Counted from the stretch's first letter, positions 1-6,294 are shown. The stretch is DNA of 6,864 nt from Scatosoma sp045660225 (GCA_045660225.1 JAZRDK010000048.1:1-6864); one strand, 5' to 3'. Program-made: numbers and translations. The notes: generated by a model from the letters alone, not told the origin.

Positions 1-1261
1 TAACGTCCAAATCGCCGTAAAAAATCAAAGACAACGTTCTGGGAATCGGCGTCGCACTCATAACCAGCATATCAATCCCTTCGCCCTTTTCCGCCAACGC
101 GTTGCGTTGCGCCACGCCAAAGCGGTGCTGTTCGTCGCAAACGATTAAAGCAAGTTTGGGGATTTGTACGTCGTCTTGCAAAATGGCGTGCGTACCACAA
201 AGAATATCAATTTCGCCCCTTGCAAGGCGCGCCTTCATTTCACGTTTTTCCTTCGCCGTCATACCGCCTGCCAAATACCCGACGGTGTAATCGGGAAAAT
301 ACTTTGCAAGCAATTTATAATTTTGCTGGGCAAGCACTTCCGTCGGCGACAAATACGCGGACGCAAAACCGCTTTTCACCGCCATATACATACCGCAAAG
401 CGCCACCGCCGTCTTACCACTGCCTACGTCGCCCTGTATCAATCTATTCATACGCGTCGGCGCGTACAAGTTTTCAAAAATCTCGTTGACGGCGCGTTTT
501 TGCCCGTCCGTAAACTCAAACCCAAACCTACCGGCAAACGCCTTCACTTCACTTGCCGAAACCGTATAATTATGCAACCGAACGTCTTCCTTGCCACCTT
601 TAATCAACTTAAACGCGGAAACGAGCACGAAGAATTCTTCCAAGGCGACGCGCTCGGAGGCAACGTCCTTGTTTTCGTGCGACGTGGGGTTGTGAATTTC
701 GTAATACGCGCGCCTAAGCTCTGGAAGGTTATATCTTTTTTCAATTTGCCAGGGAATCACGCTCTCTAAATCGCTTTTTTGCAAAGCTTCCTTCACCGCG
801 CTACGCACGATTTTTTGCGACAGCGCGCCTTTTAGAGAATACACGGGCACGATGCCTTTTAAGCGCACGTTTTTATCCAACGGCTCGAACGTGGGATTGA
901 TTAGCGACACCTGCCCAAACTTGTTTTGAACACGCCCGTAGAACAGGTATTCCCCAGCCTTCAGCTTTTGCGCGACGTAGGGCTGATTAAACCAAACGAC
1001 GGTAAAAGGAAAGCCGTCTTGACTGCAAAACGCCTTCACCATCTTTCGCTTATTGCCGTAGGAAACGGGCATTACGCGGTTGACTTCGCACGCAATTAAA
1101 ACGACGTCGTTATGGTAGGCGGTTTTAATCGTCGCGCGCTCCGTTAAATCCAAATACGCGCGCGGATAAAAACGCACCAGGTCTTCCGTGTCGAAAATCC
1201 CGAGCTTATGAAAATCTTTTTCGCGTTTTTCTCCGATAGAACGAAGCATCGAAAGCTTCAT
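1..1261 (-). CDS. recG: ATP-dependent DNA helicase RecG, N-terminal 420 codons (cut by window edge)
   Basis: RecG is a cytoplasmic superfamily 2 helicase that remodels stalled replication forks and branched recombination intermediates. The frame reads without interruption from ATG at 1261 to the window edge. Residues 1 to about 240 form the N-terminal wedge/OB region that grips branched DNA. The first helicase domain follows: a Q-motif-like FEFTDGQ (248-254), Walker A GDVGSGKT (277-284) preceded by MNRLIQ, a DEQH Walker B box (376-379), and motif III SATPIPRT (402-409). The DEQH box and SATPIPRT are RecG hallmarks. The second helicase domain and C-terminus (roughly 260 residues, given a usual length near 680) lie beyond the edge. 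The start is supported by AAGGTGG just upstream. The gene follows fakA by 99 bases on the same strand. Bacillus subtilis has sdaAB and sdaAA in this gap; here they are absent. Identity is certain; only the C-terminus is unseen. Confidence 0.96.
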   Translation of the reverse strand, partial: MKLSMLRSIGEKREKDFHKLGIFDTEDLVRFYPRAYLDLTERATIKTAYHNDVVLIACEVNRVMPVSYGNKRKMVKAFCSQDGFPFTVVWFNQPYVAQKLKAGEYLFYGRVQNKFGQVSLINPTFEPLDKNVRLKGIVPVYSLKGALSQKIVRSAVKEALQKSDLESVIPWQIEKRYNLPELRRAYYEIHNPTSHENKDVASERVALEEFFVLVSAFKLIKGGKEDVRLHNYTVSASEVKAFAGRFGFEFTDGQKRAVNEIFENLYAPTRMNRLIQGDVGSGKTAVALCGMYMAVKSGFASAYLSPTEVLAQQNYKLLAKYFPDYTVGYLAGGMTAKEKREMKARLARGEIDILCGTHAILQDDVQIPKLALIVCDEQHRFGVAQRNALAEKGEGIDMLVMSATPIPRTLSLIFYGDLDV

Positions 1262-1285
1262 AACACCACCTTCCGTCTGTATGTA

Positions 1286-1317
1286 AAACGGGAAAAGCGC
1301 CTCCGCCCTTCCCGTTT
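1286..1317 (-). terminator. hairpin between fakA and recG (weak terminator or recG leader structure)
   Basis: A perfect 9-bp inverted repeat (AAACGGGAA at 1286-1294 against TTCCCGTTT at 1309-1317) encloses a possible inner GCG/CGC stem (1297-1299 with 1304-1306). On the minus strand the 3' arm ends in only TTTT before ACATAC, so it is a poor intrinsic terminator. It may instead be a partial terminator that lowers recG expression relative to fakA, or an RNA-stabilising leader hairpin ahead of recG. Confidence 0.4.
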
Positions 1318-1347
1318 AGTATACCGTTATTTTATATATTTATGCAA
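1318..1347 (-). promoter_or_regulatory. possible internal promoter for recG
   Basis: On the minus strand a TATACT -10-like box (1323-1318) has TTGCAT (1347-1342) 18 bases upstream, in the AT-rich gap after fakA. The -10 matches consensus at 5 of 6 positions and the -35 only at 3 of 6. Transcription would begin within or just before the 9-bp hairpin. This is a weak call; recG may simply be read through from yloU-fakA. Confidence 0.3.
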
Positions 1348-1360
1348 AAATTTTGTATAA

Positions 1361-3007
1361 TTATTCTAAAGCCAAAATGTAGTAATATACCGACTGACCG
1401 CCGTTGTGGAAATCGACGTCGCAATCAGGATATTTTTCCGCAATCGTTTGGCAAAGCTCTTCCGCTTCTTCTTCCTTCACGTCTTCGCCGTAATACAGCG
1501 TGATGACCTGGTGGAAATCTTCCTTCATCCTGCCGATAAGCTTAAGCACCGTTTCTTCCAACGATTGCGATTTCGCCAAAATCTTCTTATCGTCCAAGCC
1601 GATGATATCGCCTTCTTTAATCGAGAAACCGTTCAAGGACGTATTTCTAACGGCGTACGTTACTTGTCCAACCTTGACGTTATCCAAGGCGTGAATCATA
1701 TTCGTCTTGTTTTCAACGGCGCTTGCTTCAGGGTTGAATTCCAGCGCAGCCGAGAAACCTTGGGGCACGTTTTTGGTAGGAATTACGTGAATCGTCTTGT
1801 TTTCAACGAGATTTTTCGCCTGTTCCGCCGCAAGGATGATGTTTTTGTTGTTGGGGAAAACGAAAATGTGTTCCGCGTTGATTTTTTGCGCGGCGTCCGC
1901 AATGTCGCTTGCGGAAGGGTTCATGGTTTGTCCGCCTTCGATAATCCTATCCACCGTCAAATCCTTGAAGATTTCCGAAAGCCCTGCGCCCGTACAAATC
2001 GCGAGCATGCCCATTTCTTTCTTTTCCGCTTCCAACTTCGCCTTCATTTGACGGTTCTGTTCCAGCATATTTTCAATCTTCGGACGTTCCAACTCGCCAA
2101 GTTCTAACGCATACGTAAGCGCTTTACCAGGTTGGTTGGTGTGTACGTGCACTTTCACAAGCTCTAAATCGCCGATACAAATGACGCTGTCGCCGATTGC
2201 CATCAGTTTTTCTCTCAATTTATCAATCGCGGAAAGCGTCGTGCTCTTTTTCATATTGATAATGAAGAATTCGGTGCAGTATGCGTACTGAATTTCGCCA
2301 AGCTCCATACCGATAACCGCGGAATTGTCGCCAAATTCCGAATCGGAGGCCGAGCCTGCACCCATATCCGCAAAGTTGTCCACCACTTCTTCGCCCGTAA
2401 GCGCCGCGCTAAAGCCCTTGATAATCGTCATAAGCCCAACGCCACCGGAGTCGACTACGCCCGCCTTTTTCAAAACGGGAAGAAGTTCGGGCGTCAAAGC
2501 AAGCGCTCTTTCGCCTTCTTCAATTACGCTGTCGAAAAATTCTTCAAACGTCTTTTTCTTGGACGCAACCTTAACCGCGTGTTCACCCATCATACGGATA
2601 ACGGTCAAAATTGTGCCTTCCTTAGGGATAGAAACTGCGCCGTACGCCACTTTCGTACCAGCTTCCATCGCCTTTGCAAACGTCTTCGTGTCTACTTCTT
2701 TTTCCGCCTTGCGTATCACGGAACAAATCCCTTTCAAAATCTGGGAAAGGATTACGCCGGAGTTCCCTCTCGCGCCCTTAAGCGCGCCTTTAGAAACGCT
2801 GTCGCAAACTTCGGGAAACGCGCTCGATTGACAAGCGGTCATTTCCTTTACGCAAGATTGCATGGTAAGCGACATATTCGTCCCGGTGTCGCCGTCGGGA
2901 ACGGGGAATACGTTTAACGCATCCACGCGTGCGCGATTAATCTCAAGCTGTTTCGCGCCGACTAATATCATTTTCCGAAATTCGGTACTATTTATTGTTT
3001 TATGCAT
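1361..3007 (-). CDS. fakA: fatty acid kinase catalytic subunit FakA (YloV, DAK2/DhaL-like)
   Basis: FakA transfers the gamma-phosphate of ATP to a fatty acid held by a FakB (DegV-family) partner, giving acyl phosphate for phospholipid synthesis. The protein has 548 residues, normal for the family. The N-terminal DAK2 (DhaL-like) domain spans about 10-205 and shows the Mg-ATP site NVFPVPDGDTGTNM with D38 and D40, then ARGNSG (79-84) and VVDSGGVG (184-191). A middle domain includes VKVHVHTNQPG (284-294). The C-terminal DegV/DAK1-like domain (about 330-548) ends in GGQSVYYYILALE, a YloV-like tail. An upstream in-frame ATG at 3094 exists, but 3007 is chosen because AAGGAG sits 7 bases before it and the product begins as homologues do. 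It lies downstream of yloU with a 106-base gap holding a hairpin. A FakB candidate lies at 3951-4814. The family is sure; the exact acyl substrate is not visible. Confidence 0.94.
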   Translation of the reverse strand: MHKTINSTEFRKMILVGAKQLEINRARVDALNVFPVPDGDTGTNMSLTMQSCVKEMTACQSSAFPEVCDSVSKGALKGARGNSGVILSQILKGICSVIRKAEKEVDTKTFAKAMEAGTKVAYGAVSIPKEGTILTVIRMMGEHAVKVASKKKTFEEFFDSVIEEGERALALTPELLPVLKKAGVVDSGGVGLMTIIKGFSAALTGEEVVDNFADMGAGSASDSEFGDNSAVIGMELGEIQYAYCTEFFIINMKKSTTLSAIDKLREKLMAIGDSVICIGDLELVKVHVHTNQPGKALTYALELGELERPKIENMLEQNRQMKAKLEAEKKEMGMLAICTGAGLSEIFKDLTVDRIIEGGQTMNPSASDIADAAQKINAEHIFVFPNNKNIILAAEQAKNLVENKTIHVIPTKNVPQGFSAALEFNPEASAVENKTNMIHALDNVKVGQVTYAVRNTSLNGFSIKEGDIIGLDDKKILAKSQSLEETVLKLIGRMKEDFHQVITLYYGEDVKEEEAEELCQTIAEKYPDCDVDFHNGGQSVYYYILALE

Positions 3008-3082
3008 AAAAATGCTCCTTAACTTATTAAATGTCGCGCGCGGGATAAAAGGGGCAACGAAGTTACCGCGCACGTGAAAACA

Positions 3083-3106
3083 GCGCAGGGGCAAACCCCA
3101 CTGCGC
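3083..3106 (-). terminator. intercistronic hairpin between yloU and fakA
   Basis: On the minus strand GCGCA and GGGG pair with CCCC and TGCGC across a 4-base loop. This gives a GC-rich 9-bp stem with a 2-base bulge (3100-3101), starting 7 bases after the yloU stop. The 3' side continues TGTTTTCACG, so the U-tract is short. It most likely acts as a leaky terminator or processing/stability element, letting yloU be made in excess of fakA. Confidence 0.45.
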
Positions 3107-3113
3107 GCAATGG

Positions 3114-3464
3114 TCAGAGTTTTACACCGATTACGTTGACGTTGACGGTGTCGACAATCATACCCGTAAAGGCTTCCACCTTATACTTGACTGCTTCCTT
3201 CAACGATTCGGCAACGGCGTTTATGGAAACGCCGTACTTGACGATGACGTAAACGTCCACGTAAATTCTATTCCCGGAGGTTGTAACTTTAATACCGCGC
3301 CCACCGCTATCCTTTTTGAAAAGGACGGAAAGGCTGTCGGTAAAACGGCGCGAAACCATTTCAACGATACCATACGATTCCATCGCGGTGTTAGACGCGA
3401 CTTTCGCAATCGCCAAATCGGATATGGAAATTTTGCCGTAAGCGTTGTTTGTATTAACAGACAT
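3114..3464 (-). CDS. yloU: Asp23/Gls24 family envelope stress-response protein (YloU-like)
   Basis: This is a 116-residue protein of the Asp23/YloU family, small cytoplasmic proteins linked to the cell envelope and alkaline or cell-wall stress in Firmicutes. The biochemical role is not established. The family pattern is visible: GKISISDLAIAKVASNTAMESYGIVEMV at the N-terminus (10-37), then IKVTTSGNRIYVDVYVIVKYGVSI (58-81), and the final VNVNVIGVKL. It has no signal peptide or membrane segment. The start has GGAG 8 bases upstream and a strong promoter about 25 bases upstream. It is the first gene of yloU-fakA-recG, matching the conserved yloU-yloV pairing in Bacilli and Clostridia, and is divergent from rpmB. 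The length is close to the 120 residues of B. subtilis YloU. Confidence 0.92.
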   Translation of the reverse strand: MSVNTNNAYGKISISDLAIAKVASNTAMESYGIVEMVSRRFTDSLSVLFKKDSGGRGIKVTTSGNRIYVDVYVIVKYGVSINAVAESLKEAVKYKVEAFTGMIVDTVNVNVIGVKL

Positions 3465-3488
3465 AATTCGTTCTCCAAGTTCTTATTT

Positions 3489-3517
3489 ATTTTACACCAT
3501 TTCGCACTCTTTTGCAA
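3489..3517 (-). promoter_or_regulatory. sigma-A-type promoter of the yloU-fakA(-recG) operon
   Basis: On the minus strand TTGCAA (3517-3512) and TAAAAT (3494-3489) are separated by exactly 17 bases. They match the housekeeping consensus at 4 of 6 and 5 of 6 positions. A-rich tracts lie directly upstream (3522-3535), as in an UP element. The predicted transcription start near 3482 gives a short leader of about 20 bases before the yloU ATG. Confidence 0.7.
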
Positions 3518-3577
3518 GTACTTTTTTAATTTTTTCCGAATATTTTTTATTTTTTGCTTTTTTGACGTGATTTTTGA

Positions 3578-3606
3578 TTGCTTTTTCCTTTCAAAAATGC
3601 TATATT
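3578..3606 (+). promoter_or_regulatory. promoter of rpmB (extended -10 type)
   Basis: TATATT at 3601-3606 is preceded by TGC, giving an extended -10 element. A weak TTGCTT -35 (3578-3583) is spaced by 17 bases. T-rich sequence upstream could assist polymerase binding. The start near 3613 would give a leader of about 83 bases ahead of rpmB. Confidence 0.5.
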
Positions 3607-3614
3607 ATTTATGC

Positions 3615-3656
3615 TTGTTTTGGAAGAGCGTATTTTTTTGCGCCAAACAAAACGCT
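3615..3656 (+). other. rpmB 5' leader with two overlapping hairpins
   Basis: Two stems can form in the predicted rpmB leader. One pairs TTGTTTTGG (3615-3623) with CCAAACAA (3643-3650) with one bulged base. The other pairs AGCGT (3627-3631) with ACGCT (3652-3656). The two cross each other, so they would be mutually exclusive or form a pseudoknot. A run of seven T lies between the arms. No known ribosomal-protein leader motif is recognised here. Confidence 0.25.
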
Positions 3657-3695
3657 TTACTTTTAGAAAATCAACCCAAAACGGAGGTGTTTACT

Positions 3696-3887
3696 ATGTC
3701 GAGAGTATGCAATATTTGCGGTAAAGGTCAGGCTTCGGGCAACAACGTCAGCCACTCCAACCGTAAAACGAGAAGAACTTTTAAGGTGAACGTACAAAAG
3801 ATTTCCTACGTAGAAGACGGTAAGGAAACCAACGGTTACGTTTGCGCAAGATGCATCAGAACCCTTAAAAAAGCGGACGCAGAATAA
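3696..3887 (+). CDS. rpmB: 50S ribosomal protein L28, zinc-ribbon (C+) form
   Basis: L28 is a small protein of the large ribosomal subunit. The product has 63 residues, close to the 62 of B. subtilis. It begins MSRVCNICGKG, followed by the family motif NNVSHSNRKTRRTFKVN (16-32) and ending ARCIRTLKK. Two CxxC pairs are present (C5/C8 and C50/C53), which defines the zinc-binding C+ version; C- paralogues lacking them are known in other genomes. The start has GGAGG (3683-3687) 8 bases upstream. The frame stays open 43 codons further upstream, but that extension is hydrophobic, has no homologue-like features and lies across the promoter. The gene stands alone between its own promoter and a strong terminator, divergent from yloU and convergent with degV. 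Confidence 0.97.
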   Translation: MSRVCNICGKGQASGNNVSHSNRKTRRTFKVNVQKISYVEDGKETNGYVCARCIRTLKKADAE

Positions 3888-3926
3888 TCTTTGCGCCCTG
3901 TTTGAACACGCCTTAAAATCTACCGC

Positions 3927-3949
3927 AACGGGCACTTGCCCGTTTTTTT
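3927..3949 (+). terminator. rho-independent terminator of rpmB
   Basis: A perfect 7-bp stem (AACGGGC 3927-3933 with GCCCGTT 3938-3944), a 4-base loop ACTT and a run of seven T (3943-3949) follow the rpmB stop by 39 bases. It is strong in the plus direction. On the minus strand the same stem starts 6 bases after the degV stop, but the sequence after it (GCGGTAGATTTT) is not a proper U-tract, so it ends the fabK-fabZ-degV transcript less convincingly. Confidence 0.88.
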
Positions 3950-3950
3950 C

Positions 3951-4814
3951 TTATCTTTCCTTCGCGTGGAAGATAAGCCCGACCGTCCCCGGCCCGCAAT
4001 GCGCCCCGATAACGGGTCCTACGGGCTGAATTTCGATATCCACCTGCCCGAACTGCGCGCGGATGGACTCCGCAAACGCTTCCGCTTCCTTTTCACAGTC
4101 CGCCTGCAAAATGTAAATTTTATATTTATCCAGCTCGCTCCCCTTCGTCTTCATATACGACAGCAGGGTAAACAGTGCCTTTTTCATGCCTTTGACCTTC
4201 TCGATGTTCAAAATCTTGCCTTCTTCGTTGAAGTACAAGACGGGCTTGATTCCAAGAAGATTTCCAAGCACCTTCGAAACACCCGAAACACGACCGCCCC
4301 TATATAAGTACGTCAAATCGTTGACGACGAAATAGGTCGCCGTATGCTCGATAAGTTCGTCCAAATACGCGTCCAACTCGTCCATCGTCGCGCCTTCCTT
4401 GCACTTGAGCGCGCCGTAATAGGTAATAAACCCGCTTCCCAACGAAATGGTCTTCGTGTCCTTAAAACGAATCTCTCTTTCGGGATATTTTTCTTTAAGT
4501 TCCGCTATCACGTTCTTCATCGCATTGAACGTACCGCTCATTTGATGCGAGAAGGTAATATAGTAAATGTCTTCCCCACGCGCCAAAATCGGCTCGAAAT
4601 ATTCGGTGTACGCGTACTCGTTCAAAGCAGCGGTCTTGGGCGTAGCGCCGTCGCGCATCGCATCGAAAAACGCCTTAAAATCGTGCGTTTCGCCCATATC
4701 GTAGAAACGCTCCTCATCACCCATAACGTACGGCATACGAATCACGTTTAAGCCCAGTTCCTTGACCGTAGTATGCCACAGCTCACAGTTCGAATCACAA
4801 AACAGTTGATACAT
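3951..4814 (-). CDS. DegV family fatty-acid-binding protein, probable FakB subunit of fatty acid kinase
   Basis: DegV-family proteins bind one fatty acid. Those that partner FakA (FakB) present it for phosphorylation and hand the acyl phosphate to phospholipid synthesis. The 287-residue product has the family length and landmarks: the N-terminal CDSNCEL (6-12, the DSxxxL site), PKTAALN with T61, FSHQMSGTFNAM with S93, YRGGRVS (171-177), and VIGAHCGPGTVGLIF (268-282) with H272. T61, S93 and the late His correspond in position to residues described as contacting the fatty acid carboxylate in FakB proteins (from memory, alignment not run). The start is fixed by TAAGGAG, which overlaps the fabZ stop, 8 bases upstream. 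It is the third gene of fabK-fabZ-degV, 12 bases after fabZ. FakA lies nearby at 1361-3007. Cys at 6, 10 and 273 are unusual for the conserved sites. DegV membership is certain; FakB activity and acyl preference are inferred. Confidence 0.9.
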   Translation of the reverse strand: MYQLFCDSNCELWHTTVKELGLNVIRMPYVMGDEERFYDMGETHDFKAFFDAMRDGATPKTAALNEYAYTEYFEPILARGEDIYYITFSHQMSGTFNAMKNVIAELKEKYPEREIRFKDTKTISLGSGFITYYGALKCKEGATMDELDAYLDELIEHTATYFVVNDLTYLYRGGRVSGVSKVLGNLLGIKPVLYFNEEGKILNIEKVKGMKKALFTLLSYMKTKGSELDKYKIYILQADCEKEAEAFAESIRAQFGQVDIEIQPVGPVIGAHCGPGTVGLIFHAKER

Positions 4815-4826
4815 CTTTTTTTCTCC

Positions 4827-5255
4827 TTATTTCACTTTATCAGGGTCGATGAGCGCGAACGAAAACTCTCCGCTCATCACCATTTTTTCGCCTACGCAAC
4901 CTTTCGCTTCAATGAAATGGAAAGGCCCTATCGATTTCACAAACGTACAGGTAAATTCCGCCTTGTCGCCGACGTGAACGGGGTTTTTGAATTTCACGTT
5001 CTTCATGCCAGCAAACAACGTCAGCTTGCCCTTTACCTTTTCCGCCATCAAAAGACACGCGCTCTGCGACGCCATTTCGCAAAGAATCACGCCGGGCACA
5101 ATCGGATTTCCAGGGAAATGCCCTTGCAGGAAAAACTCGTCTCCGCGCACCGTATAGCTCCCCGTTACCGTCCCGTCGCCGTTCTCGTGCACTTCGTCCA
5201 CGAGTAACATCGGCTCTCTATGAGGCAATATTTCTTTGATTTCATCTCTCGTCAT
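4827..5255 (-). CDS. fabZ: (3R)-hydroxyacyl-ACP dehydratase FabZ
   Basis: FabZ removes water from 3-hydroxyacyl-ACP to give trans-2-enoyl-ACP in type II fatty acid elongation, in the cytoplasm. The 142-residue product has the single hot-dog fold and FabZ landmarks: ILPHREPMLLVD (9-20), GHFPGNPIVPGV (45-56) with catalytic H46, and CEMASQSA (59-66) with catalytic E60. A FabA-type isomerising dehydratase is less likely, because the sequence has the FabZ-type PHRxPxLLVD start and FabA is mainly proteobacterial. The ATG lies 3 bases after the fabK stop. Its ribosome binding site, GGGGGAG, is formed by the last fabK codons, so translation is probably coupled to fabK. Its product is the substrate of FabK, encoded just upstream. 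Confidence 0.95.
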   Translation of the reverse strand: MTRDEIKEILPHREPMLLVDEVHENGDGTVTGSYTVRGDEFFLQGHFPGNPIVPGVILCEMASQSACLLMAEKVKGKLTLFAGMKNVKFKNPVHVGDKAEFTCTFVKSIGPFHFIEAKGCVGEKMVMSGEFSFALIDPDKVK

Positions 5256-5258
5256 GGT

Positions 5259-6209
5259 TTACTCCCCCAAAAGCTTGTGCGCGTTTCTCAGCACTTCTTC
5301 CGCTTCGCACACGATTTCTTCCAAAATCTCTTGGCAGGTCTGCTCCTTATTCACAAGCCCTGCGACCTGTCCGCAAAGGAAGGACCCGTTTTCCCAGTCC
5401 CCGTCCTTTACCGCCTTCCGCAGCGCGCCTGCGCCGAATATCGTCAGCTCTTCGTCCGTCGCGGTGGGGTCGCTCTCGCGCTTTGCAAACGCATCGGTAA
5501 ACGGGTTTTTCAAGGCGCGTGCAGGATGCCCGATGCGTCGTCCGTTGACAACCGTACCGCGATCCCCTGCCTTCAACACCTTTTCTTTATAAACGGGATG
5601 CACCGTGCACTCCTTCGCAACCAAAAACCGCGTCCCCATCTGCACGCCGTCCGCACCGAGCATCAAAGCCGCCGCAATCCCCCTGCCGTCCGCGATACCG
5701 CCTGCCGCCAAAACGGGCACACTCACCGCGTCGACCACCTGCGGAACAAGGGGCATCGTATTCGCTTCGCCGATATGTCCGCCCGACTCACCGCCTTCCG
5801 CAACAACCGCGCACGCGCCGTGTCTTACCACCATTTTCGCAAGCGCAACCGATGCCACGACAGGGATGACCTTCACCCCGGCTTCCACCCACTTCTTCAT
5901 AAACTGCAAGGGATTCCCTGCGCCCGTCGTAACAACGGGCACTTTTTCGTCCACGATGACCTGCGCCACTTCCACGGCGTACGGGCTCATCAGCATCACG
6001 TTCACCCCAAACGGCTTATCCGTAATCGTACGAAGCTTTTGTATCTCCGCGCGAAGCTGTTCGCCGTTCATATTCATACCTGCGATAATCCCAAGCCCGC
6101 CTGCGCTCGACACCGCCCCCGCAAGCTCCGCGTCAGCGACCCATGCCATACCGCCTTGGAAAACGGGGTACTTAATTCCGAGCATCTCACAGATTCTACT
6201 CTTCAGCAT
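5259..6209 (-). CDS. fabK: enoyl-ACP reductase FabK (FMN-dependent)
   Basis: FabK is the flavin (FMN) enoyl-ACP reductase that finishes each elongation cycle in many Firmicutes in place of FabI, making them insensitive to triclosan-type FabI inhibitors. The 316-residue TIM-barrel protein is close to the 324 of Streptococcus pneumoniae FabK. It shows YPVFQGGMAWVADAELAGAVS (14-34), AGGLGIIAG (36-44), PFGVNVMLMSP (66-76), VVTTGAGNP (92-100), EGGESGGHIG (138-147) with the conserved H145, PVLAAGGIADG (165-175), and GADGVQMGTRFLVAKEC (185-201). The GTRFLVAKE and AWVAD motifs favour FabK over related nitronate monooxygenases. The start at 6209 has AAGGAG 7 bases upstream; longer in-frame starts cross the promoter. 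It is the first gene of fabK-fabZ-degV and divergent from a TetR-family gene. NADH or NADPH preference is not visible. Confidence 0.94.
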   Translation of the reverse strand: MLKSRICEMLGIKYPVFQGGMAWVADAELAGAVSSAGGLGIIAGMNMNGEQLRAEIQKLRTITDKPFGVNVMLMSPYAVEVAQVIVDEKVPVVTTGAGNPLQFMKKWVEAGVKVIPVVASVALAKMVVRHGACAVVAEGGESGGHIGEANTMPLVPQVVDAVSVPVLAAGGIADGRGIAAALMLGADGVQMGTRFLVAKECTVHPVYKEKVLKAGDRGTVVNGRRIGHPARALKNPFTDAFAKRESDPTATDEELTIFGAGALRKAVKDGDWENGSFLCGQVAGLVNKEQTCQEILEEIVCEAEEVLRNAHKLLGE

Positions 6210-6234
6210 TTTTCTTCTCCTTAACCTTTTTTGC

Positions 6235-6263
6235 TTTACTTTCTTAAAAAAATCGGCTATAAT
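6235..6263 (+). promoter_or_regulatory. probable promoter of the TetR-family gene
   Basis: A perfect TATAAT -10 (6258-6263) follows TTTACT (6235-6240, 4 of 6 to consensus) by 17 bases. Transcription from about 6270 gives a leader of about 94 bases before the tetR ATG. A second perfect TATAAT at 6297-6302 is closer to the gene but lacks a well-spaced -35. Confidence 0.5.
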
Positions 6264-6267
6264 AACC
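6255..6267. promoter_or_regulatory. possible TetR-type operator (imperfect 13-bp palindrome)
   Basis: GGCTATAATAACC is an odd-centred inverted repeat (GG.TAT-A-ATA.CC) with one mismatched pair of six. It covers the -10 box of the probable tetR promoter and lies about 30 bases inside the predicted fabK transcript. A short, near-perfect palindrome at this position is what an autoregulatory TetR-family site would look like. It is AT-rich, so a chance palindrome is quite possible. Confidence 0.3.
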
Positions 6268-6294
6268 GTGCTTACAACTGTAATAGCTATATAC

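Noticed and set aside
164..769. A 201-codon open frame on the plus strand, opposite recG
   Set aside because: It is antisense to unbroken recG helicase motifs, including Walker A and DEQH, and has a basic, low-complexity composition typical of a shadow frame.
1406..2107. A 233-codon open frame on the plus strand, opposite fakA
   Set aside because: It is antisense to conserved FakA sequence, rich in Arg, Phe and Val from the reverse of its codons, with no family resemblance or start signal.
3008..3094. Upstream start for FakA at 3094
   Set aside because: It overlaps the intercistronic hairpin and adds 29 residues not typical of YloV. AAGGAG precedes the ATG at 3007 at ideal spacing.
3567..3695. 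A longer rpmB start or a separate small peptide, for example a SpoVM-like gene as found near rpmB in B. subtilis
   Set aside because: The extension covers the probable promoter, does not resemble L28, and I see no SpoVM-like sequence in the spacer. The strong GGAGG site supports the start at 3696.
5220..6224. A 334-codon open frame on the plus strand, opposite fabK
   Set aside because: It is antisense to a certain fabK gene, is very rich in His and Arg as expected for a shadow of this codon usage, shows no recognisable domain, and has no ribosome binding site.
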